64,000 nucleotides of DNA from Arion vulgaris (GCA_020796225.1 CM036755.1:10461994-10525993); one strand, 5' to 3'. Shown: positions 31,351-42,290, counted from the stretch's first letter. The notes: a model not told the origin generated them from the letters alone. Program-made: numbers and translations.

Positions 31351-31950
31351 AGAAGGCATAATTATTGTCAAACTTCAGCATTCATCCTGTTTCCAACTGT
31401 TTCTGGTCAGTATATTTTATTTTGAGACATCTTTTATTTAGTTCTGCCTGCTGGTTACTATTGATTGTGGCTTTTATCTTCTACCATTGTTTTAACATAT
31501 TTTTCCAATCTCTCTACCTTCTCTAACCTTTTCTACAGTTTGCTTCAAGTTGAGAGGGTGTCTGGTCGTTTGTCAGCGGAACCTAGTTGACTGCTCACAA
31601 GACAGAATACACTTTCTGTTAGCAGATGCTGTGTATGCATACAGATGTTACTTATTTGTTACTATAGGTTGGTTGTTACTTGTTGCTAGTACTGTCCGTT
31701 TTTATATATTGAGGGCACATCTGTCTGATGGTTGTGGAGGCGTGTGTGCTGTGTGATGATTGCAATACTACTTATAATAATAGTAATGTTAATATGGTGA
31801 AGATGTCAACGGTATCCCTTCTGTGAAAAAACAAAAGGGTTGTATTAGGGTTCAGTAGAATAGTTACAAAACAAGATTGTTAAAATCGGAAGATAGTGTT
31901 CATAGAGTGCCACCAAATTTTTTTGACAAATTGTGTGTTTTGTTCTCTGA
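31351..31950. other. No recognised feature
   Basis: AT-rich; no long open frame, no repeat family recognised. Confidence 0.4.
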
Positions 31951-31953
31951 TCT

Positions 31954-32206
31954 CACCCGAGTGATTACCGGGGCCCAAATTTGGGGTGTAAAGAATAAAA
32001 TCACTGTTACCTGCCACGCATGTCGTAAAAGGCGACTAAAGAGGTTTGGCTGAAATCGGATGCACATGTCCTAAACGTGTAGAATTCTGCTGTTTATGGG
32101 CCTGCCAAACCAATGTGCAACGTATACACGTTCTTGGCAAAGATCAAACATATCACAAAGAGTGATTAAAATTGGTCGTAAAGTAACGAACACAAAGAAA
32201 AAGGGT
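31954..32206 (+). repeat. SINE-A copy
   Basis: CACCCGAGTGATTACCGGGG to ACACAAAGAAAAAG. Confidence 0.9.
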
Positions 32207-32427
32207 TCTCTGATCTGATCAGGGTAAAATAGCGTGCATGAGTTTATGACAGGGACACCATGATGCCTGCAGATTGCTGGTGTAAGCTCTTGTTAACTTG
32301 TTTATAGTCTCGCTTGTGTTCTAACTTGTGTATATATTCTCGCTTGTTTTTTTAAACTGTTGTGTATGTTCTTCTTGATCTGTACAGTTTCTCTTGTCTT
32401 CTCATTAATCTATGTATAGTCTCTTGT

Positions 32428-32683
32428 GTCGCCCGAGTGGTTACCTGGGCTCAAATTATGGGTGGAAAGAATAGAACCACTGTTACCTGCCACGCATGTC
32501 GTGAGAAACGACTAAGGAGGTTTTGGCTGAAATTGAATGCATGTGTCCTAAACATGTACAAGTCTGTGTTTAGGGGCCTACCAAACCAATGTACAACGTA
32601 TACACTTCTTGGCAAAATCAAACATATCACAAAGAGTGATTAAAATTGGTCGTAAAGAAGCGAACACAAAGAAGAAGAAGATA
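32428..32683 (+). repeat. SINE-A copy
   Basis: CGCCCGAGTGGTTACCTGGG to ACACAAAGAAGAAGAAG. Confidence 0.9.
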
Positions 32684-32774
32684 TGATAGATGGTGATCAG
32701 AAATATAGAGAATAGACCAGACAAAAACAGTATTTCAGAAAATGAAAGGCATTATAGGGAGCAAGTCATTGTCC

Positions 32775-32942
32775 CTTGAAGTTATGCACCTACAAGTAGG
32801 CCAGCACATCTGATTTCTACGACACTTTTGATATACTAGGGTAGCTGCCCATACCATCAGTCACTTGTTGCGACATGTCTTGTAGGTCGCAGTGTTACTA
32901 TTCTTTGCTTCCTAGCAGGCCCCGGCACTACACATGCGGAAC
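32775..32942 (-). repeat. SINE-B 5' two thirds
   Basis: TTATGCACCTACAAGTAGGC to CACTACACATGCGG. Confidence 0.85.
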
Positions 32943-33267
32943 TCTTTTCAAAAGATATACAATGACTTACTGCCTGGACAGCTTTATAACACTTTTATTA
33001 CGGAGAAGAAACATGCTATCCTGTAGTCCATGTGAAGATATTGTTACAGACTAGAAAATAGCAAGCCAAACAATATGCATGCAGAAACCGGTTGTGCTGG
33101 ACTGAAAGGTGCAAATACTGAAGGTTCACTATTAACTAGTAGCAAATTGTACTAACCTCTGATTAGCTCAATTCGCAAAAAAGTGGTATTTGAGTGGTCT
33201 TAGTTTTTTGTGTGTTTAGTAGAAGCTTACTGCCTTTGTTCTAATACCATATTCTTCTTCATTCTTT

Positions 33268-33565
33268 GCCTCTAAGGAGGCATAGCTCCTCAACCAAGCC
33301 CGCCTATCCAAGCCATCTATTCCAGATCACTCCACTCTCCCAATTTTCTTCATTCCATCTCCTCCTTGTAGGGTCCTTCTTCTTCCTCGGGTGGCGAGCT
33401 ATGAATTTCCTGGTTGTGGGTTTCTGTAGCCATCTAGTGTTTTTTTATGGGGTGGGGTAACTAACCTCACGCCCAACCTCCTTAGTCCGCTTTTAAGACA
33501 TGCGTGGCAGGTAACAGTGGTTCTATTCTTTATACCCCGATTTGGCCCTGGTAACCACTGGCATC
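33268..33565 (-). repeat. SINE-C copy, 5' part diverged
   Basis: CCATCTAGTGTTTTTTTATG and GGGGTAACTAACCTCACGCC, then the shared head ending GGTAACCACTGG. Confidence 0.7.
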
Positions 33566-33829
33566 TAATACCATATGCTACAGTATAACTCCAGTTGTGA
33601 TATGTTATAGTGGGATTTGTTTTGTTTTTATAACCTTAGTTACCAGTATAGCATATTGTTTGTTTATATTTCATTTTGGTCCATGTTCTGTGTATTTATG
33701 TTTTTTTTTTTTTCTTTTCCCGTGTAGCTGTTTGACATTGAGATGCAAGTAAAGAAATTCTGCAAACTTCACAATTCAAAGAATCGACAATAAAAGAGAA
33801 AGGAATTGGAATATAACAAGAAGGAGGCT

Positions 33830-34090
33830 GAGAAATACACAGAGATGGGATTTGGAGACAGATCAATAATATAAAGAAGTCTACGACCACACCACGTTGA
33901 AAATACCGGTTCTCGTCCGAAAGAAGATCTAAAGAAGAGCTGGAGGGAACTGCAGGAGATAGGAAGACTTGGCTGAGAGCCAATATCCCAATCCTGGTTA
34001 AAAAGGCAGAGAGGGAGCCAATGCATTTCAACAGAAAAACTCGGGAAAGACTCAACAAACACTGGATAATTTATATCTGCCTTTTGTTGG
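33830..34090 (+). mobile_element. LINE 3' end fragment
   Basis: GAGATGGGATTTGGAGACAG and GAGGGAACTGCAGGAGATAG parallel 2942-3015. Confidence 0.55.
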
Positions 34091-34164
34091 TGAATCATAT
34101 ATTTATAGCTAATAATTTCAAATAAAGACTTTGGTTTGATTCCAATTAACTGGCTTGTTTGTAT

Positions 34165-34560
34165 TTATTAAATATAAACTGAGGTGTCTCTGTGGTGTAC
34201 AGGTTAGGTGCTCGCTCTCCTGCCAAGAAACCAAGTTTGTTCCTCGTGGGCCATCTGGATATTTTTCCAGAGATCCCTGATCTCAGTGTAGGTGAGATCG
34301 AGTTCCTAGTCCTATCGCAGACTATGATCAAATGTAGGTCCCGTGTTTAATTTGAGCACGTAAAAGAACCCATGGCAGTTCCAGTCGTGGAAAGCCGTTT
34401 GCCAGGCAATATTCATAAGAAAAATAAAAATTGAGACAAAATATCTTCAAAATTGCATCGGGGTCCTTGCTCGTGCTATGGAGTTCATCACTGCAGCTGA
34501 GATCTTCCTGTTTAAGATAGAGATCGAGACCATGATGCTCACCGAAGTGCAATAATGATG
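34165..34560 (-). repeat. tRNA-like SINE, unnamed family
   Basis: GTGTCTCTGTGGTGTACAGG..CTCGCTCTCCTGCCAAGAAA resembles a tRNA head. The 3' part shares GGAGTTCATCACTGCAG wording with SINE-F. Confidence 0.45.
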
Positions 34561-34564
34561 GTCA

Positions 34565-34740
34565 TATCAATCATAAACTGATGTGTTTAAAATTATTACA
34601 CTTCTCATTGACTTATTCAATGTCTAAGTTTGCTTCTCTGGACATATGTTGTGTTTGTAAGTTGAAGATTTCTCTGCAGCTATTTCTTGGATGTTTGTGT
34701 CTATTGTGTCCTGTTCTGATTTGGAACTTCACCACTCTGT
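34565..34740 (-). mobile_element. LINE fragment
   Basis: ATGTTGTGTTTGTAAGTT..GATGTTTGTGTCTATTGTGT parallels 58275-58350; minus frame has IRTGHNRHKHP. Confidence 0.55.
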
Positions 34741-34995
34741 GATCTGAGCCTAAGTGATCTGTGCCAGTTATGTGTCTACAAGTAGGGTAGCTTCCCAGGA
34801 CCACTACCGTAGTCACCTCTTATCTCCCGTGTGGTGAAGGGGAGCAAAGAATAGTACCACCGCTACCTACAATGCATGTCATAAGAGGCGACTAATGTAG
34901 GCCCTAGGGATGCTACCGTATTAAATAAAAAGGAGCGCAGAAATAGGATGTGTTGGCCTACATGTAGGCGCATAACTGGCACAACTATCTTTCTA
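34741..34995. repeat. SINE-B pieces in opposite directions
   Basis: 34741-34825 minus and 34826-34995 plus, an imperfect hairpin like that at 15328. Confidence 0.75.
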
Positions 34996-35119
34996 TACAC
35001 TTATCTAGAGTTGGCTGTGGCTTAACTGTGCTGACCTACAATGTAGTGGAAATTCCTACCATTGTTTACTTCCTGGCCTTTAGTCTCTCAAGCCACTTCC
35101 AAAAAGCAGCGGGTTTAAC

Positions 35120-35400
35120 AACAGCCAACTATAAGTTTATAGATGACTCAGGTCCCACCTGTACAACAAATTTAAAATTAACACAACTAGCCTGTGCCAC
35201 TGCGAGCAGGCGGACATGACGGCAGAGCACCTACTGCAAGACTGCCCACTGCTAGCAGGCCTGAGAAACGAAACCTGGCTGCAAAATACCGAGCTAAATG
35301 AGAAGCTGTACGGAGTCCCTAGAAACAGCAGCAGAATTTATGTGGAAATCTGGTACATCAGTCTAAGCGGTGATCGAGAGCGATAAGTTTATAGTTGGCT
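35120..35400 (+). mobile_element. LINE C-terminal fragment
   Basis: Frames give CHCEQADMTAEHLLQDCPLL and LNEKLYGVPR, the zinc-binding C-terminus. Confidence 0.7.
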
Positions 35401-35479
35401 AGTTTAATAGCTGCTGATGGTACTGTCATACGGTAGCAGACGACGAAACATCAGATCTGACTGCTTTTAGTGTTTAAGA

Positions 35480-35630
35480 AACTGAAATGAAAATCGTGGC
35501 ATATCCTTTACAGAATTTCCCTATCAGCAACTGTAAACTAGTCGTCGATTTTCTTGGCACCACTTATACGTTGAGTAGTTTGCCATTGCTTTCTGAACGG
35601 TGAGATCTCTATATTTACTGTTCATAATCC
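35480..35630 (-). repeat. SINE-I body
   Basis: GTGGCATATCCTTTACAGAA..CTTGGCACCACTTATACGTT. Confidence 0.7.
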
Positions 35631-35755
35631 TTCGAACGCTGCATACCGACCCCTTGTTAACTACTCTGTACCGACCCCCTTGTTAACTACTCTGTGTGGC
35701 ATGAGCCTAAGGGCGATTGTATGTTGTACCAGTTATGCATCTACAAGTAGGCCTA
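35631..35755 (-). repeat. SINE-B 3' part
   Basis: TTCGAACGCTGCATACCGAC, with the CCGACCCCCTTGTTAACTAC piece duplicated, to CTACAAGTAGGCCTATAG. Confidence 0.75.
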
Positions 35756-36720
35756 TAGTGAAACACGTACAAACAAGTACTATAGTTTTACAAAATACAG
35801 AAACAGTGACGATAAACAGCACGTTTCGACCAAAAGGCCTTTATCAAGCAAACGAACAAACAGGAGTGACAAATTAAAATGAAACACAAATGGACGACCA
35901 AATACCAACGTATCTAAGGAAAATCTGAATAAAAACGAATAACGAAATAAATGTAACACAAAAAACACATAAAACTAGAAATAGAAAAGAAACAATGAAA
36001 CATCTAGTAAATATATAACTTGAATACATGCAACATATACCCATATAGATTATAAAGCATGGGAAGAGAAAGTACTAAGAAGCATAAGAATGTAATACAT
36101 GCAACATATACCCATAGATATTACAAAGCATGGGAAGAGAAAGTACTAAGAAGCATAAGAATGAAATACATGCAACATATACCCATAGATATTACAAAGC
36201 ATGGGAAGAGAAAGTACTAAGAAGCATAAGAATGTAATACGTTGAGCCGCGTGGTCGCAAGGTACCATACAAAGAAATCAACCGATTCTCCAGAGCAAAT
36301 CGACTACGATCATCAGAGGAACATGATCGGATGGCTGTGACCTGGACATCACAAGCTCCTGAATGGCCAGTATCATTGAAATGGGTAGCTACAGGGGTCA
36401 CAGAGCATTGGCGTATATCGCGCAAGTGTTGGGCGAATCGGTCACTGAGTCTCCTGCCGGTTTCAATATAGGCCTTGTTGCACCGCTTGCAGATAATGGC
36501 ATAGATAATATTACGGGACTCGCACGTGAAACTGTCTTCAACAACGAACGTGGCTTTTGGAAAAGACACCGTGCGGGTCTGTATTACATAAGCACAAGTG
36601 TTGCAGCGCCGACGGCCACACTGGATGGTGCCAAAATGACTCTGGATATTAGGCTTGAGGCGACTGTCTCATTTCTCGCCAGGAGGCTCTCTCTAACCAG
36701 CATAGAACTTCCAATTCTGA
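35756..36720 (-). mobile_element. Penelope-like element, left (minus) copy with GIY-YIG domain
   Basis: Penelope-like retroelements pair a reverse transcriptase with a C-terminal GIY-YIG nuclease. The minus strand of 36192-36569 reads NIIYAIICKRCNKAYIETGR RLSDRFAQHL, then TPVATHFNDTGHSGACDVQV and ALENRLISLYGTLRP. IYAI..C..C..AYI[G]ET..RL..R...H is the GIY-YIG nuclease of these elements. The Gly of YIGET is lost through a 3-bp deletion. The RT is truncated away. Three ~70-bp tandem units follow at 36010-36235 and a terminal hairpin lies at 35822-35848. Confidence 0.88.
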
Positions 36721-36727
36721 CAGGGTG

Positions 36728-37740
36728 AAACTTGTCTTAACTTTCCACCCTCATAGTTCCCTTGTGAAGAAAGTCTTATTCCGTCATCTCTCCATTCTTC
36801 AGTCTGATCCTGAGACACGTTCAATCTTCCAACACTATCCTTTGGTGGCGTACAGACGGGACAGAAGCCTTAAGGATATGTTGGTTCACAGTCGCCTCAA
36901 GCCTAACATCCAGAGTCATTTTGGCACCATCCAGGGTGGCCGTCGGCGCTGCAACACTTGTGCTTATGTAATACAGACCCGCACGGTGTCTTTTCCAAAA
37001 GCCACGTTCGTTGTTGAAGACAGTTTCACGTGCGAGTCCGTAATATTATCTATGCCATTATCTGCAAGCGGTGCAACAAGGCCTATATTGGGGAAACCGG
37101 CAGGAGACTCAGTGACCGATTCGCCCAACACTTGCGCGATATACGCCAATGCTCTGTGACCCTGTAGCTACCCATTTCAATGATACTGGCCATTCAGGAG
37201 CTTGTGATGTCCAGGTCACAGCCATCCGATCATGTTCCTCTGATGATCGTAGTCGATTTGCTCTGGAGAATCGGTTGATTTCTTTGTATGGTACCTTGCG
37301 ACCACGCGGCTCAACGTATTACATTCTTATGCTTCTAGTACTTTCTCTTCCCATGCTTTGTAATATCTATGGGTATATGTTGCATGTATTACATTCTTAT
37401 GCTTCTTAGTACTTTCTCTTCCCATGCTTTATAATCTATATGGGTATATGTTGCATGTATTCAAGTTATATATTTACGAGATGTTTCATTGTTTCTTTTC
37501 TATTTCTAGTTTTTATGTATGTTTTTGTGTTACATTTATTTCGTTATTCGTTTTTATTCCAGATTTTCCTTAGATACGTTGGTATTTGGTCGTCCATTTG
37601 TGTTTCATTTTAATTTGTCACTCCTGTTTGTTCGTTTACTTGATAAAGGCCTTGTTGGTCGAAACGTTGCTGTTTATCGTCACTGTTTCTGTATTTTGTA
37701 AAACTATAGTACTTTGTTTGTACGTGTTTCACTATTTACC
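36728..37740 (+). mobile_element. Penelope-like element, right (plus) copy
   Basis: Plus frames read KKVLFRHLSILQSDPETRSI, YPLVAYRRDRSLKDMLVHSR and GGRRRCNTCAYV, the linker after the Penelope RT, then FPKATFVVEDSFTCES. A one-base loss (CCC to CC near 37037) breaks the frame before IYAI. A second loss (CCCC to CCC near 37160) breaks it again after LRDIRQCSV. In this copy the nuclease keeps AYIGETGRRLSD. It extends about 150 bp further 5' than the left copy. Two ~70-bp units lie at 37320-37440. Confidence 0.88.
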
Positions 37741-37769
37741 AAGTTTTACTGCAGTCTTCCCTTTTTCGA

Positions 37770-37906
37770 TACAAGTAGGCCTGCACATCCGACTTCTAGG
37801 ACGCTTTTTATTTACGTTTAGCTTCTCTAGGCCCCCACCTCTTACGACATGTCTTGTAGGTCGCAGGGGTACTATTCTTTGCGAGCCCCGGCAACACACG
37901 GGCGTA
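37770..37906 (-). repeat. SINE-B 5' half
   Basis: ACAAGTAGGCCTGCACATCC to GCAACACACGGGCG. Confidence 0.82.
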
Positions 37907-38035
37907 CCGTTCGTAAAAATCCACGCCGAACAAATTTGCTTCCAAATTGCTATCCGCCGTGTTTGAACCTGGCACGCTTAGGTTGTGATGGAGCTCACTA
38001 CCGCTTAACTACAGACGCCCACAAAGAAACTACAA
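37907..38035 (-). repeat. SINE-I tRNA-like head
   Basis: The minus strand reads TAGTTAAGCGGTAGTGAGCT with B-box-like GGTTCAAACAC. Confidence 0.7.
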
Positions 38036-38244
38036 TATGAAAACTTGAAATCCTTTGGGGACTACGAAAACTCACGTTAACAACACAAACTTCACCGGTT
38101 ACAAAGCTTCATTAACTATGGTTGTAAAAACTAGACTCCGAGACAGGTACTTCTAATCTTAGATGGAATCTTTTTGGATATATAAGGGCGTGTTGGCTAA
38201 CTAACGTAACAAAATAAAACATTGACGCGTTTAAGAAAATGCCG

Positions 38245-38690
38245 CTCGTGTGGAGTCGGGGCCCGTAAGGGAACAAAGAATAGTACCACTGCAACCTACA
38301 AGGCATATCTTCTTCTTCTTTGCGTTCGTTCTTTACAACCAATTTTAATCACTCTTTGTGATATGTTTGATCTTTGCCAAGGACGTGTATACGTTGCACA
38401 TTGGTTTGGTAGGCCCTAAACGCATAGACTTCTACACGTTTAGGACACATGCATCCGATCGATTTCAGCTAAACCTCCTTAGGCGCCTCTTACGACATGC
38501 GTAGCACTGGTTCTATTCTTTACACCCCAAATTTGGGCCCCGGTAACCACTCGGGCGACAAGGCATGTCGTAAGAGGTCACTAAGTAAGGGGCCTAGGAA
38601 GCTACCCTAGTAAATAAAAAGTGTCACAGAAATAGGATGTGTTGGCCTAGTAGTAGGCGCATAACTGGCACAACTCAATATTGGGGCAGC
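38245..38690 (+). repeat. SINE-B split by SINE-A
   Basis: Pieces 38245-38306 and 38558-38690, with ACAAGGCAT repeated across the SINE-A insertion. Confidence 0.88.
38307..38557 (-). repeat. SINE-A copy nested in SINE-B
   Basis: (TTC)n TTTGCGTTCG to CCACTCGGGCG, flanked by ACAAGGCAT. Confidence 0.93.
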
Positions 38691-38910
38691 CCGAAAATAA
38701 CGACATACTAAATATGCAAAAAGATTGATTAATCAACATCAAACTGGCATGTTGCTCCGCTGCTGGATTTGCGAAGATCGGAGCACCTATGGACATGTCC
38801 GGAGTGCTATGATGATAGTCCTCATATAACTGGCACAACATATAATCGCTCTTAGGTTCAGATCCCATATAAATCACAAAAAGTGGTCGATATGGAGCTC
38901 TCGAAGAAGA
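38685..38910 (+). repeat. SINE-E copy followed by SINE-B 3' end
   Basis: 38685-38832 is the fullest SINE-E here (GGGGCAGCCCGAAAATAACG to GGACATGTCCGGAGTGC). 38833-38910 is a SINE-B 3' end. Confidence 0.65.
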
Positions 38911-38924
38911 AATATAATCAGGTC

Positions 38925-39085
38925 GTTTATTTTACTTCTGATATCGAAGAGGTCACGTCTGTATGGCGGGGGACACTGATAATAAGAATAGTAAGCCTTC
39001 ACGCAAAAATCAGTCAGAAGTGCAATACAGGACGCCCTGACTATGCCTGAAGTCATAGATCGCGAACTCAAGAAATAGACGAAGT
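38925..39085 (+). repeat. SINE-H copy
   Basis: GTATGGCGGGGGACACTGAT and CACGCAAAAATCAGTCAGAA core. Confidence 0.85.
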
Positions 39086-39560
39086 TGTTTATTTGAGAAA
39101 GACGTGATCGACTAGGCCAGTTGTCATGTTATGGGAAATATAACAGCATAAAAGGTTGTAATGATAACATTAAGGGCTGGAAGTAATTCACACAAAACAT
39201 TGGTGCTTGAGTAGAGGTGAAGTGGCGTCACAGTTGATGGGGTCTATGAATGAGGGCTGTGGCCACCTGCCGCGGCAAGGCATACGCGTATGGGAGTATT
39301 AGCTTCATTAAACGGGAACGTTGAACAGAGTAGATTAAAAATCAAAACACACACGGTAAGCTAGTTTTACAATGTACAAAACAGAATAAATCGGCGTATC
39401 GACAGAAGGGTCTTTGTCGTGCAGCGCATTACAACATAAAAATAAGGTAAAATATAAATTTGTTTGTAAAGCCGCTTTAAAAAAAATAATACCGAGGTAT
39501 ACAAATATGAATGAAAAAATTGAAACATTTTAGACATATCTCTCTCTTGCGTTCCCGACA
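39086..39560. other. Mostly unrecognised; possible Penelope terminal remnant
   Basis: 39366-39420 (GTTTTACAATGTACAAAACAG then CGACAGAAGGGTCTTTGTCG) resembles a diverged Penelope-like end. The rest shows nothing recognisable. Confidence 0.4.
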
Positions 39561-39574
39561 TGGATAGCTACGTT

Positions 39575-39885
39575 ACACTTTCAGTGCCGTTTTGAGCACC
39601 GGTGCTTATCTTTCGGGCGTGTATCCGATTTCAACCAACGTTTACTGGGTTCGCTCTCCGTTAGCCTTTGAGTGTCCCCAGACAAAACCCACAAGTCAGT
39701 GAGTTGCCATTTTCTTTCAGGGCAGCGACCCTTAGACGGCCTGCCTTCCCGGGCTTATGAGCGCCGTCTTCCCACAACCGGTCGTTTTAATGAACACCTT
39801 GGTTTTTCGTCCGTTCAGGTTTTTTTTACGGTTTGCTCCGCTAGCCTTTGGTTGCCCCCAACCATAAACTACAAGGCAGCAGCGG
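39575..39885 (-). repeat. Partial SINE-C pieces
   Basis: TTTTGAGCACCGGTGCTTAT.TTTCGGGCGTGT and two versions of GGTTCGCTCTCCGTTAGCCTTTG-like text match SINE-C; head missing. Confidence 0.5.
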
Positions 39886-39894
39886 TTTTTTAGA

Positions 39895-40045
39895 CATATA
39901 AAGAGACTCGAGGTGTTGGAGAAGACCATTATGAAAGGAAGCATCCCGGACAAATACCACGGAGAGCAAGGATTCAGGATGTAACTGATGATTTGAGCAT
40001 TGCAGCTACAGAGGGGCCACATCTGCCCTATGATTGATTTATAAA
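39895..40045 (+). mobile_element. LINE C-terminal fragment
   Basis: TATAAAGAGACTCGAGGTGT..AGAAGACCATTATGAAAGGA and ATTCAGGATGTAACTGATGA match 4125-4240. Confidence 0.7.
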
Positions 40046-40331
40046 ACCATCATCATTGCACTTCAGTGAGTACCCATTTTTGCTCCGATCTCTTTCTTGC
40101 ACAGGAATATCTCAGTGACAGTACACGAACTCTGTAGCACCGGCGAGGGTCCCCGGTGTAATTTAGAAGATGGTAAAAATATCTTTTAGGAATTTTATAT
40201 TTTAATATTTATAATAAATTTTGCACGGGCAGCGGCTTTTCAGCCTGCTCGTCTGGATTTTGAACTGCCAAGTGTTCTTTTACCTGCCCAACGTTAACAA
40301 GGTACGTACGTTTTATCGTCCGTCTCTTATA

Positions 40332-40588
40332 CAGGTTGTTCAAGATAAAAGCGGTCTGTGAATGGAGCTAATCTGGCATATATGTATGAAAATGAGAAGG
40401 TTCAGCTATGACGTAGTATAGGTCAAGGTTGTGTGACGGTATGTAATTGTAGTGTGGAAGGGGCGATGAACAAATGTGACGTAGGCGAGCTAGTCAGAAC
40501 CGGTTTAAATAGTAAATAGACACAACGCGATAGGTTATCTGGCAACTTTCGATTTGTCAATGGGGCTGCAATTATCTTGAACACCCTG
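40332..40588. mobile_element. Mariner-like MITE
   Basis: 257 bp with terminal inverted repeats CAGGTTGTTCAAGATAA and CAGGGTGTTCAAGATAA, bounded by TA dinucleotides (40330-40331, 40589-40590). CAGGGTGTTC-type ends and TA duplication mark the Tc1/mariner group. No transposase coding. Confidence 0.82.
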
Positions 40589-40714
40589 TAGAGCTAGGAA
40601 CTCGATCTCACCTACACTGAGATTCTGGTCAATGAGAGAAAGAAATTCCGAAGGGCTGTTAGAGTGAGAAAGAGACAACGTTGAATATATAGACAATATT
40701 TCAAGCGAACTCCG

Positions 40715-40968
40715 TCGAACGCTCCATATCGACCACTTGTTAACCACTATGTGATTTGTATGTGATCTGAGCCTAAGAGCGATTGTACGTTGTGCCAGTT
40801 ATGCGCCTACAATTAGACCGGCACGTCCGAGTTCTGCGATGCTTTTTATTTACTAGGATAGCTTCCCTAGGTCATACATCAGTCGCCTATTACGACATGC
40901 ATTGTAGGTCGCAGTTGTAATATTCTTTGATTTCCTTGTGGGCCCCGGCACCACACGGACGTCAAGCG
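40715..40968 (-). repeat. SINE-B copy
   Basis: TCGAACGCTCCATATCGACC to GGCACCACACGGACG; close to consensus. Confidence 0.92.
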
Positions 40969-41079
40969 AACGAAAGGAAAGGTTCCATTGCAGTGTGACC
41001 ATTCTGTTCTGTCCAGACTTTTATTAACAGTGACTCTATGATGTCTACTGGGGTCAAAGGTGCATTTAGACAACGTTGT

Positions 41080-41290
41080 GCCTGGATTAGTGAGCTGGCA
41101 CTTATCAAGACCCTACCCCACCTCCACGTGGTGACACTGGTAACAGACATTGGTTCCTGTCTGGCTAAGCGGGTAGGGATCGAGGAGAGCTGCTGTGGCA
41201 TAAGTAGAGATGCAGATGTAGTCACGTTGGATGGGATCCGCTCGCAACACAGACGAGCGAAATCTCAGAGAGACTATTAATGCACGTCGT
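41080..41290 (+). repeat. Interspersed repeat shared with 59890-60090
   Basis: CAAGACCCTACCCCACCT, CTGGTAACAGACAT and GTCTGGCTAAGCGGGTAGGG recur at 59898. Confidence 0.75.
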
Positions 41291-41850
41291 TCCTGGCCGA
41301 TGGTAAAAGCTGAACGGATAACCATAAAGGGATGAGGGGTGCATCCAGAGAAGAGACCTGAAGCAAAACTTGGGTCCGAGATGAGTTGCACGTGGGTCCA
41401 CATAGAGCGAAACTTGGAGCCCTGAGGTTGGGGCCCGTGTTGAGCCCCGTGTCCGGACAGCCTAGAGGCATGGTAAATGTGAGCACGGTGAGAACTGATG
41501 GAGATGGTGACAGGCACCAGGGTAGAGCGAGCACGCAAGCGGCCAATGCACGAGTGGGCCCACCGCTGGGCAGATGTGCACGGCGCTGATGAGGCGTGGC
41601 AGGCGTGAGGGTGAGCGGGCCACCTAAATATGCAAAAAACTGGAAAGCCCAGCAGAGGTTGAATCCAGTGCGCGTTTCCGCTAGCAGGGAACTACTACTA
41701 CATTGTAGTTTGATTGGGGACAATCAAAGGCTAGAGGAGTAAAACGTACACAAAACTGGACGGCAGGAAAACCAAATAGTCCATAAAGTTTTCTGGGCAG
41801 ATGACAATCAACAACCCGGGAGGGCAGGTCGTCTAGGGTCGCTACCTAAA
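41291..41850. other. GC-rich stretch, no supported gene
   Basis: GC content is clearly higher than the surroundings. Overlapping open frames of up to 148 codons exist on both strands but lack any recognisable domain, so I do not call a gene. It may be an old repeat. Confidence 0.4.
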
Positions 41851-41854
41851 GAAA

Positions 41855-42290
41855 ATAGCAACCTGTTGCCTTGCAGGTTGGCTGGAGACAGTCAAATGCT
41901 AACGGAGAGCGAACCCAGTAAACGCTGGTTGAAATCGGACACGTCGCCGAGACAAGCACTAGAGCTCCAAATGGTACTGAAGATTGTGACGAAAAATTAC
42001 GTTCTTGACAAAGGATGTTTATATATCACAATGCCCGCGTGCCCAGCGTGTTCGTAGCACGTTGGACTACGGTGACTAGTCCTCTGTAAGTGCGGGTTCA
42101 ACCCCGCGGACTGGCAGAAAAGCTACAGGTTCCTCAGATTTACGGTGTTCGTGGCACTGAGCCGAAGGGTTACGATGTCCATGACACTGAGCCGAAGAGC
42201 TTTCAGCTCAAGTGCTTCTGGATCGGAGAATAAAAAATATCACAATAAGAATGATCAAAATGACCGAAAAAGAACGAACGATCGAGAGAG
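41855..42290 (+). repeat. SINE-C/A-like fusion interrupted by SINE-D
   Basis: AACCTGTTGCCTTGCAGGTT..GCTGGTTGAAATCGGACACG (SINE-C), then TTACGTTCTTGACAAAGGAT, resumed after SINE-D by TATCACAATAAGAATGATCA. Confidence 0.65.
42033..42236 (+). repeat. SINE-D copy, forward orientation
   Basis: tRNA-like head GCCCGCGTGCCCAGCGTG with A-box-like TAGCACGTTGG and B-box GGTTCAACCCC. The starting GCCCGC can pair with GCGG.C after the T-arm. Flanked by ATATCACAAT (42023-42032 and 42237-42246). Confidence 0.93.

Noticed and set aside
36363..36728. 121-codon plus frame over the left Penelope copy
   Set aside because: Antisense shadow of the GIY-YIG coding strand.
41113..41723. Overlapping frames of 141 and 148 codons in GC-rich DNA
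   Set aside because: No recognisable motif, overlapping on one strand, and partly covered by a dispersed repeat.
42033..42120. Functional tRNA gene
   Set aside because: Has A- and B-box-like motifs, but sits in a SINE-D copy with target duplications and no clean cloverleaf.
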